Assembly: GCA_964354365.1 (NCBI GenBank)
Contig: CAYGZM010000231.1
Span: 1 to 5,141, forward strand
Direction of reading: 5' to 3'
Length of the DNA: 5,141 nt
From: CAYGZM01 sp964354365
Lineage (GTDB): Bacteria; Planctomycetota; Phycisphaerae; Sedimentisphaerales; Anaerobacaceae
This document shows positions 1-5,141 of the stretch, piece by piece (within the stretch, counting starts at the first letter, position 1; each line of letters opens with the position of its first letter). Made by a program: the position numbers and the translations under genes. Under the pieces are notes generated by a model. That model had not been told where the DNA came from, did not search any database, and saw only the letters and a list, made by a program, of their open reading frames with translations.

Positions 1-1608
1 TTTGGCTTCGGGCGGCGTTTTGACGCGGCGCAGCTCCACGCCGTCGTAATAAAAGATGATAAAGTCCGAATCGACCATGACGCCGTAGTTGTGAAAATCG
101 TCGGTCATTCCGGTAACAAGATAGGCCCTGCCGTCCGCCTTGTGCCTTTTGTCCGGATACCAAAGGTGCACGTTTGTGCATAATGCGTTGGGGTTCACGC
201 CATATTGCTCAAGCACGTCGATTTCGATGCCGGTGACCGACTTGTCCAAAAGGGAAGGCCTGCCGAGCAGCCAGAAAGCCGGCCAAGTGCCCAGGCCCTT
301 GGGCAGTTTGGCCCGCATCTCAAAATAGCCGTACTTCTGGGCGAAGCCGTTGCCCTTGGGATCCAGAGAGCTCAGCAACCCGGCCCGCCAGCCTTTCTCA
401 TCCTTCCTGGCCTCGATTCGCAGGATGCCGTTCTCGATGGTGAACGGAAAGCCATCCTCCGGATCGGCGAATCGGGCGTCTCCGAAATCACCCGCGTAGG
501 GCGTATGTGAGATCCAGCGCGTGTCGGGGCCCCACGCAGAAACACTGAGCGGTTCTTTGAAATCCTCATCAAATGTCAGATGATATCCTTTGAGGTTCAA
601 GGTCGGAGCCGGGAGTTTGGGGACAGGCGCTTTGGCGTCAACCTTGAGTACGCCGATTCTGTATGCCGTCGGGTCGTTTTCCGCCGCTACGACACCGTCG
701 CCGACCTTTAGCGGCTGACGCTTTCCTCCGTGTTTGGGGTCGTAGATTCCGAGCATGATACTGTACTCGCCCTCGGGCGTCGCAGTGGGCACGACAATGG
801 TATTCTCGTATTCAACTCGCCCTGACCAGACGGCGGTGGCGACAGGCGGGGCGTGATCGTTTTGAAAGGCCATTCGCCCATCAGCCCCCCTGAAGTGCAC
901 GAACACAGTGAAATCTGTGCCCATTGGAACCGCATCCCAGCGATAAGTCAGATACGTTCCAAAGCCTGGCCTGCACGAAGGCTGCGAGAGCTTGCATGGC
1001 AGAACCGTTGGGGTCCCAGCAGGGCCGGTTGAGAGAGTGCAGGTCGCATCGTCAAGCCAGAGCGTTCCTTTCGTCGATCCGCCGGCGAGGCTGTCGGTTC
1101 CGACGTTCAAGCCGAACGCCTTTGCCGGGCCGTGCCACTTGCCGTCATTCGCGCCACCCCAGGACTCTTCGCCCACCAGATCGCTGACGCGCAGGACGAC
1201 TTCCTGCCACTTATCTGTCTTTGCCAGCGGTATGCGCTTTTTCTGGTGACATTGGTCGGTGTCGTCGAGGATGCGCACGCCGATATTGACCACGCCCCTG
1301 CTTTTTACCCACAGGCGGATTTCTTTTAGGTATGGGCCTTTGAAATCCGGGAGAACCTTCCATATTCCAACGTATGCTCCGCCCTTGCTGAAATCGGCGT
1401 CGAGCCTCAAACTGCCCTTGCCGCTGTGTGCCGTGGTCGTGTCCCATTCGAGCGAGCCCTTGGCGCCGGGGAACTCCCAGCCGCCGACATACTCCCAGCC
1501 TTGAGGGGCCGCCTCAAAATCATCCAGCGATATTGAACTCGCTTCCTCAGCCGGCGCTGGCTGAGCTTGGAAGAACTGCATGAACAACGTGAACCATATC
1601 AATGCCAT
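1..1608 (-). CDS. Secreted multi-module GH16 family glycoside hydrolase (C-terminus cut by window edge)
   Basis: The frame is open for 536 codons without a stop and leaves the window at base 1. Residues 1-20 form a signal peptide (hydrophobic MALIWFTLFMQFF, then AQPAPA). Residues about 27-190 look like a jelly-roll carbohydrate-binding module: SGKGSLRLD at 62-70, a W/K-rich core, and WLDDATC at 184-190. Residues about 216-330 are a second beta-sandwich. From about 335 comes a GH16 catalytic domain: YGYFEMRAKLPKG, GTWPAFWLLG, then the active-site motif EIDVLE at 462-467, with Glu462 the expected nucleophile, Asp464 the assisting residue and Glu467 the acid/base. The six-residue spacing is the beta-bulge type shared by laminarinases, agarases, porphyranases and carrageenases. 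GH16 enzymes are retaining endo-hydrolases of beta-1,3 or beta-1,4 glucans and galactans; the substrate here is unknown. Some 50-70 residues of the domain probably lie outside the window. The ATG at 1608 has no clear Shine-Dalgarno; GTG at 1620, 1632 or 1665 are in-frame alternatives, and 1665 would add a charged n-region. Confidence 0.9.
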   Translation of the reverse strand, partial: MALIWFTLFMQFFQAQPAPAEEASSISLDDFEAAPQGWEYVGGWEFPGAKGSLEWDTTTAHSGKGSLRLDADFSKGGAYVGIWKVLPDFKGPYLKEIRLWVKSRGVVNIGVRILDDTDQCHQKKRIPLAKTDKWQEVVLRVSDLVGEESWGGANDGKWHGPAKAFGLNVGTDSLAGGSTKGTLWLDDATCTLSTGPAGTPTVLPCKLSQPSCRPGFGTYLTYRWDAVPMGTDFTVFVHFRGADGRMAFQNDHAPPVATAVWSGRVEYENTIVVPTATPEGEYSIMLGIYDPKHGGKRQPLKVGDGVVAAENDPTAYRIGVLKVDAKAPVPKLPAPTLNLKGYHLTFDEDFKEPLSVSAWGPDTRWISHTPYAGDFGDARFADPEDGFPFTIENGILRIEARKDEKGWRAGLLSSLDPKGNGFAQKYGYFEMRAKLPKGLGTWPAFWLLGRPSLLDKSVTGIEIDVLEQYGVNPNALCTNVHLWYPDKRHKADGRAYLVTGMTDDFHNYGVMVDSDFIIFYYDGVELRRVKTPPEAK

Positions 1609-1655
1609 TATCGTTGGCACATATATCACAATCCAATGCGTTTTGCAATCTTGTG

Positions 1656-1685
1656 TTGCCCACACCTTGATAAATAATGTATAAA
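1656..1685 (+). promoter_or_regulatory. Candidate sigma70-like promoter for the beta-helix gene
   Basis: TTGCCC at 1656-1661 and TATAAA at 1680-1685 are 18 bases apart and resemble -35 and -10 hexamers (4/6 and 5/6 matches to TTGACA and TATAAT). The leader to the GTG start would be about 55 bases. The surrounding AT-rich stretch (1669-1685) lies between two divergent genes, so it may also serve the minus-strand GH16 gene. On the minus strand, TTGCAA (1642-1647) and TATATG (1620-1625), 17 bases apart, form a weaker match that would leave almost no leader before 1608. This is consensus matching by eye, and the promoter preference of the host is unknown. Confidence 0.3.
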
Positions 1686-1735
1686 GAGAAGATGAAGTTG
1701 CACAGAACAAGCCCGTATTTCGCCACAGTAATCTA

Positions 1736-1743
1736 AAGGGAGG
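1736..1743 (+). promoter_or_regulatory. Shine-Dalgarno site of the beta-helix gene
   Basis: AAGGGAGG ends five bases before the GTG at 1749. It is the only strong ribosome binding site in the intergenic region and is the reason for preferring the GTG start over the in-frame ATG at 1794. The ATG at 1794 would give a more compact signal peptide but has only a weak purine stretch (AAGACAAGA) before it. Confidence 0.7.
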
Positions 1744-1748
1744 CGACC

Positions 1749-3983
1749 GTGAGCAGGACATGGATTTTCTCGGCAGTATTGCATAAGACAAGAATGAAAC
1801 AGAATAACATACTGACCATCCATAGAATTATAGCCGCAGGTTTCATCGCGTGCTTCACGTCCTTGTCGTCACTGGCTTTCGAAGAAGAATTTGTCGGCCC
1901 CTTTACGAGTTGGCGCAATCTGCGGCGCGATTACGGTGCCGCAGGGGACGGCAAGGCGGACGACACGACGGCGTTACAGCGAGCGCTTGATGAGTTGACC
2001 AAGCATAAAAAGGCGTGTGTCCTCTACATTCCCGCTGGCACCTATCGGCTTACGGCGACCGTGCAGACAAAGCGAAAGGAGCACACCGACTGCCAGGGCG
2101 TGGCCGTCGTTGGCGAGGACCCTGCACGCACCATCTTGTCATGGGACGGGCCGAAGGACGGCACGATGTTCCAGTGGGATGCTTGGTATTCGCAAATCTC
2201 ACGCTTAACATTCGATGGTAGAGGCCAAGCAGGGACGGGATTGCTATATGGACCAGCTTTTTCCACGTATAACGAAACCAGCGATCTTGTGTTCCGCGAT
2301 ATCAAGAATGGTCTGGTCTTTGGAGGAGAAAAGACCAACGGCCAGGCCGAGAACGAAGTGCTCCGCTGCTGCTTCATTAACTGCCAGATCGGCGTGCAAA
2401 CAGTGAACTGGAACTCGATGGACATCTGGGTCTGGTATTGCCAATTCGAGGACTGCGGGCGAGGCATTTTCAACGTTATGGGGAACTGGCACGCATGGGA
2501 GAACTTCTTCCTACGCTCACGCATCGCCGATGTCGGCATATTGAATCTTATGGCATTCTCCGTCGTGAATAACACCAGCTTCAACGCCCATCGGTTCCTG
2601 GACTTTGAAACAGGCCACACTTGGGGTTCACCCACCAGCATCACCGGCAACCGCGTGCTGGACCCGACAGGCGACTTTGCTATTAAGCTCTCGAATGCCG
2701 GGCCGTATCTCGTTGTGGATAACTACTTCCGATGCCAAGGCAAGACTCGTGCCGCACAAATGACGTGGGCTGATCAGACGTTTGTGGGCAACACCTACAC
2801 CAGCATCGATGCAGTGGCCGAACGCGGCAGGTTCCGCCGCATCGCAGAGAAAACCGTGGATGCTGAACTTATACCTGACGCATTGCCTAAGCTCCCGCCG
2901 ACACCGCCGCAGCGCAAACGTAGGGTCTTCGAAGTTGCCGCCGGCGCAAATTCCGGGGAAATCCAACAGGTTATGAACGAAGCGTCCAAGCTTGCCGGCC
3001 AGCGACCCGTAGTGCATTTGCCGATGGGTAATTATTGGTTGGACCAGACCTTGGTCATCCCGGCTAACTGTGATATCCAGCTCGTTGGTGACGGCGCAGG
3101 CGAAACCGCAACCAGGTTGAACTGGGCAGGGGCCGAGGACGGAGTATTGCTCCGGCTTGACGGTCCAAGCCGTGCAATCTTACGCGATATTTACCTCCAT
3201 GCGCCAAATGCACGCGGCCTGGTAATTGAAGACGCCGACCAGCGGGGTGGACGCATCTTCGCTGACCAGCTCAACGTCAGCGGATCGCATCAGAAACAGG
3301 AGCCGAGGGCTGCGGCGTTACGCGTCAACGGCCTCGTCCAAACCGATGTCCTGTTGCGTGCATTACAGGGCAGCGGTAACGGCGGCGTGTGGGTGGAAGT
3401 CATCGGTGATCCGAACGCCGCAAGTGCTGAAAACCAGGTCTCCATCTTCACGGGAGCCACGGGATCTGCTGCCGGACAATATGACGTAAGCCGTGGCGGC
3501 CGGCTTATCGTACGGGGCGTTTATCACGAGCGCAGCAGCGATTCTCTCAACGGCTTGCACCTGGCTGACAGTGGCGCCCTTTGTATCGATGCGACGCGTT
3601 TCTCGTATGCCACCTCTGCGAATGCAGCAACGATCGGGGCGGACAGCTTCCGCGGCTTGTTCACGCTTGCTACTTGCATGCTGATGCCCGTCGAGACGAA
3701 AGAGTCATGCCGCTTCGAATTGCGCGGGGACGGCAGCAATGCCAGTGTGTTGGCGCTCAATAATCAATTCTGGGTGCACCAAGGGGGCGCCAGTGCCGAT
3801 ACCGTATGGGGCTTAACCTGGCCAAGCCTCCCGCTTGCGGTGGATTGGTGGGCTGCAACATCAATACCAGTAACAAGGAGGCGGCGCCCAAGGGCTTCGA
3901 ATTCCTGGCCAATGTCGGTGACAGCACGGATCCTGCAAAATCGAGTTCCGGCTCCGGCCCACTGGATGCCCGTGGAGATGTAA
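1749..3983 (+). CDS. Secreted tandem pectate-lyase-like beta-helix protein, probable glycoside hydrolase or lyase; C-terminus frameshifted
   Basis: The frame encodes 744 residues from a GTG start with a good Shine-Dalgarno. A signal peptide with a long n-region is present: hydrophobic IIAAGFIACF at 27-36 and a likely cleavage after SSLA at 40-43. The first unit, about residues 55-350, begins with the pectate-lyase-superfamily signature LRRDYGAAGDGKADDTTALQ (58-77) and VLYIPAGTYRL (91-101), followed by N/C-rich beta-helix rungs. A proline-rich basic linker (about 376-392) leads to a second unit from 393, with VVHLPMGNYWL (421-431) and IQLVGDGAGETATRLNW (443-459) matching the start of the first. 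Two such units in tandem are the architecture of GH55 exo-beta-1,3-glucanases, but related folds occur in pectinases, epimerases and phage tailspikes; no catalytic residue can be assigned. The last 55 or so residues (from about 690) are rich in R, P, S and W and appear out of frame, the result of a missing base at the G run 3808-3811. The restored product would be about 823 residues. Confidence 0.85.
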   Translation: MSRTWIFSAVLHKTRMKQNNILTIHRIIAAGFIACFTSLSSLAFEEEFVGPFTSWRNLRRDYGAAGDGKADDTTALQRALDELTKHKKACVLYIPAGTYRLTATVQTKRKEHTDCQGVAVVGEDPARTILSWDGPKDGTMFQWDAWYSQISRLTFDGRGQAGTGLLYGPAFSTYNETSDLVFRDIKNGLVFGGEKTNGQAENEVLRCCFINCQIGVQTVNWNSMDIWVWYCQFEDCGRGIFNVMGNWHAWENFFLRSRIADVGILNLMAFSVVNNTSFNAHRFLDFETGHTWGSPTSITGNRVLDPTGDFAIKLSNAGPYLVVDNYFRCQGKTRAAQMTWADQTFVGNTYTSIDAVAERGRFRRIAEKTVDAELIPDALPKLPPTPPQRKRRVFEVAAGANSGEIQQVMNEASKLAGQRPVVHLPMGNYWLDQTLVIPANCDIQLVGDGAGETATRLNWAGAEDGVLLRLDGPSRAILRDIYLHAPNARGLVIEDADQRGGRIFADQLNVSGSHQKQEPRAAALRVNGLVQTDVLLRALQGSGNGGVWVEVIGDPNAASAENQVSIFTGATGSAAGQYDVSRGGRLIVRGVYHERSSDSLNGLHLADSGALCIDATRFSYATSANAATIGADSFRGLFTLATCMLMPVETKESCRFELRGDGSNASVLALNNQFWVHQGGASADTVWGLTWPSLPLAVDWWAATSIPVTRRRRPRASNSWPMSVTARILQNRVPAPAHWMPVEM

Positions 3984-4219
3984 ACGATGCGACTATTCTC
4001 AAGCATCTCGCTCCGTTACGGCAAGCCCGCGTTTGGCTCCCCGGTGAGACGCCGGCCGGTGTGACCGATGTGGGGATTCACCGCGTAATGGTTACCGCTG
4101 GACGTCCTGCTGCCGTGGAAATACGCGCGGGACGTATAGAGCAACCTGACAATTCTATTTTCCGGAATCAGAACAACGGACGTAGCCGAAATGCAACGAA
4201 CATGAGCAGCGGTCATTGA
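3812..4219 (+). pseudogene. Out-of-frame C-terminal continuation of the beta-helix protein
   Basis: This stretch is open in a different frame from the upstream gene and overlaps its last 172 bases. It translates to balanced, protein-like sequence: LNLAKPPACGGLVGCN, APKGFEFLANVGDS, DATILKHLAPLRQARVWLPG, then VTDVGIHRVMVTAGRPAAVE, ending at a TGA at 4217-4219. The upstream frame over the same bases gives arginine- and proline-rich sequence. Joining the two requires one extra G in the run 3808-3811, making codons TGG GGG CTT AAC (W-G-L-N). An ATG at 3806 exists in this frame but has no ribosome binding site, so independent translation is unlikely. The final 30 or so residues (after EIRAGR) are polar and of uncertain homology. 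It is either the inactivated end of the gene or an intact end hidden by a homopolymer sequencing error. Confidence 0.7.
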
Positions 4220-4242
4220 AACCGTTGTACAATCTTCCACTT

Positions 4243-4289
4243 TCTCATAAGCAAAGGCCAGCAAGGTAGTTATGAGATGAGCATTTTTT
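4243..4289 (+). terminator. Possible intrinsic terminator after the beta-helix gene
   Basis: TCTCATAA (4243-4250) and TTATGAGA (4270-4277) are perfect reverse complements of eight bases around a 19-base loop. Six bases later comes a run of six T (4284-4289). A second copy of ATGAG (4277-4281) could pair with CTCAT (4244-4248) instead and would bring the stem within two bases of the T run. The element begins 24 bases after the stop at 4219, which fits the frameshift-corrected gene end better than 3983. The stem is AT-rich and the loop long, so termination strength is doubtful. Confidence 0.35.
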
Positions 4290-4315
4290 CAGAATTGGCA
4301 GATAATTGGCCCCCA

Positions 4316-4334
4316 GGTTGTAGTTCGGTTGTAG
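4316..4334 (+). repeat. Short direct repeat GGTTGTAG x2, 11-base period
   Basis: GGTTGTAG occurs at 4316-4323 and again at 4327-4334, separated by TTC. The 11-base spacing places both copies on the same face of the helix, as for some regulator half-sites, but there is no adjacent gene it would clearly control. It may be chance. Confidence 0.3.
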
Positions 4335-4549
4335 GTGTGCCACGAAAGCTGATGTGGGCAAGCTGGCTAATCCAGCCTGGCCAAAGGCTAACCACCAGGC
4401 CAGAACAGAACTTTGCACGTAGGGCGGTAACAAACTGCGTGGAGCCAAAGGGATGGCGAATTGTCGGCCATAACGAAAGTGAAGGTTTGAAGCTCCGAAA
4501 TCGAACATAATTGCATTGGGACAAGGTGTCTACAAGCCAGACTGTGGCA

Positions 4550-4571
4550 CTCCTCAATCGAAAGCGAGGAG
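4550..4571. repeat. Inverted repeat CTCCTC / GAGGAG
   Basis: CTCCTC at 4550-4555 is the exact reverse complement of GAGGAG at 4566-4571, with a 10-base loop. There is no T run on either side, so it is not a standard terminator. It lies in the gene-free right-hand region. Confidence 0.3.
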
Positions 4572-4628
4572 AAACAGAGAATACAAAGTATGCCTACGTG
4601 AGAGAGCTATACTACATCTACTCGACGC

Positions 4629-4683
4629 GCCGACGGCGATAATCGGCCCATCCAAGAGGCCACCGGTGGGTGGCTACGTAGCC
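4629..4683. repeat. Cluster of three inverted repeats, two of them perfect palindromes
   Basis: GCCGA (4629-4633) pairs with TCGGC (4643-4647). It is followed by the perfect 10-base palindrome CCACCGGTGG (4660-4669) and, two bases later, by the perfect 12-base palindrome GGCTACGTAGCC (4672-4683). GCCACC (4659-4664) could alternatively pair with GGTGGC (4669-4674). This local GC-rich cluster sits in an otherwise unremarkable gene-free stretch. It could be a structured RNA segment, a protein-binding site or a remnant of a mobile-element end. No function can be assigned. Confidence 0.4.
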
Positions 4684-5034
4684 TGACTCTACTGATGCTC
4701 GCGCAAATGCCGCAGTATTAGAGTGTCCACATTGCTTGTACATACAGGAGGACAGTCGAGGCATCAGACTGCCAGGACCAACTCCCGGCATAGTAACCGA
4801 GCAATCGTGGCAATTGCGGGTAAGCCGAGCCATTTGGCAGGCTGCGTGGACGGCTTATATGTGTTCATCACTATCCTCCAGAGCGATCTTGAGTCCTTGA
4901 CGTTCAGAGGATATCATGAGTCCCTGGTTTGGCAAAGGTTAATCAACTGTTTTTGCCGCTCATATAAATATGTGTACGGTATGGGCTTCGGAAGTTATAT
5001 TTCTTGATAGTCCAAGGTGTATTTCGTAGGATTG

Positions 5035-5064
5035 TTGCTGGCGTACGGAAACAGTTGTATTATA
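5035..5064 (+). promoter_or_regulatory. Weak promoter-like sequence near the right edge
   Basis: TTGCTG (5035-5040) and TATTAT (5059-5064) are 18 bases apart, and an overlapping TATACT lies at 5061-5066. Only the -10 part is a good match. It points right towards an ATG at 5122 that opens a frame (MTQSNY) running off the window, so it may drive the next gene. There is no clear Shine-Dalgarno before that ATG and only six complete codons are visible, so that gene is not called. Confidence 0.2.
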
Positions 5065-5141
5065 CTGTGTGACCGTGTAGATCGGGAATGTCAGATTAAG
5101 CACGTTAGATTCAGAATCGATATGACTCAAAGCAATTATCC

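Larger units (their letters stand above)
4290..5141. other. Stretch without a convincing gene
   Basis: All open frames here are under 100 codons and have unconvincing composition. None shows a recognisable domain, and none has a good ribosome binding site at its start. No tRNA-like T-arm, rRNA segment, insertion-sequence end or CRISPR-type repeat was seen. By eye the last 250 bases are clearly more AT-rich than the genes to the left. The region holds a short direct repeat (4316-4334), a 6-bp hairpin (4550-4571), a palindrome cluster (4629-4683) and a weak promoter-like sequence (5035-5064). It could be a long intergenic spacer or a decayed gene; the sequence alone does not decide. Confidence 0.6.

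Noticed and set aside
2042..2650. 202-codon minus-strand ORF
   Set aside because: It lies wholly inside the beta-helix gene, whose plus-strand frame has clear family motifs; a shadow frame.
4208..4226. Small hairpin AGCGGT / ACCGTT around the stop codon at 4217-4219
   Set aside because: Short stem with a G-U pair and no T run after it; the T6-associated inverted repeat downstream is a better terminator candidate.
4373..4401. GCCTGG / CCAGGC inverted repeat
   Set aside because: Six-base stem with a 17-base loop, no T run and no adjacent gene; expected by chance at this length.
4277..4510. 77-codon plus-strand ORF (MSIFSELADNW...)
   Set aside because: Its ATG lies at the end of the terminator-like stem. 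The product has no recognisable domain, and the minus strand is equally open here, so coding is not supported.
4245..4557. Overlapping minus-strand ORFs of 87 and 95 codons
   Set aside because: No Shine-Dalgarno, no recognisable motif, W/P/S-rich composition, and they overlap the plus-strand ORF in the same DNA; most likely chance.
4746..4751. AGGAGG Shine-Dalgarno-like sequence
   Set aside because: No ATG, GTG or TTG lies at a suitable distance downstream, so it does not mark a gene start.
4618..5007. Plus- and minus-strand ORFs of 94 and 71 codons, and a CPHC motif in a third frame
   Set aside because: Composition looks like random translation. The single Cys-x-x-Cys pair is not enough to call a zinc-binding protein, and none has a start with a ribosome binding site.

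Overview
The window looks like a carbohydrate-degradation (CAZyme-type) locus from an environmental Gram-negative bacterium. Two large secreted proteins are encoded divergently from a 140-bp intergenic region, and about 900 bp without a convincing gene follow. The protein styles suggest a polysaccharide degrader of the Planctomycetota/Verrucomicrobiota/Lentisphaerota (PVC) kind: a multi-module GH16 enzyme, a double pectate-lyase-like beta-helix protein, and long secretion signals. That placement is an impression from protein style, not a marker-based assignment.

Region 1-1608 (minus strand): one uninterrupted reading frame of 536 codons that runs off the left edge of the window. It has a signal peptide, an N-terminal jelly-roll carbohydrate-binding-like module, a middle beta-sandwich module, and a GH16 catalytic domain with an intact E-I-D-V-L-E active-site motif (Glu462, Asp464, Glu467). 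Only the C-terminal end of the catalytic domain is missing.

Region 1609-1748: shared divergent promoter region with an AT-rich core. A strong Shine-Dalgarno (AAGGGAGG) precedes the GTG start of the plus-strand gene.

Region 1749-4219 (plus strand): a secreted protein with two tandem pectate-lyase-like right-handed beta-helix halves. The continuous frame stops at 3983, but its last 55 or so residues look like out-of-frame translation. A homologous-looking C-terminus continues in another frame to 4219. Adding one G to the G4 run at 3808-3811 would restore a protein of about 823 residues, so the gene carries an apparent -1 frameshift (real mutation or sequence error). A possible intrinsic terminator follows at 4243-4289, consistent with 4219 being the original gene end.

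Region 4220-5141: no convincing gene. It contains the terminator candidate, a short direct repeat, a cluster of palindromes at 4629-4683, and a weak promoter-like sequence near the right edge that may belong to a gene starting beyond or at the very end of the window.

Functional reading: GH16 enzymes of the beta-bulge type include endo-beta-1,3-glucanases (laminarinases), and tandem beta-helix proteins built from two pectate-lyase-like units include the GH55 exo-beta-1,3-glucanases. A joint role in beta-1,3-glucan or another algal/plant polysaccharide is therefore a reasonable hypothesis, but the substrate cannot be read from the sequence. I found no CRISPR array, mobile element, RNA gene or clearly novel defence-like system.
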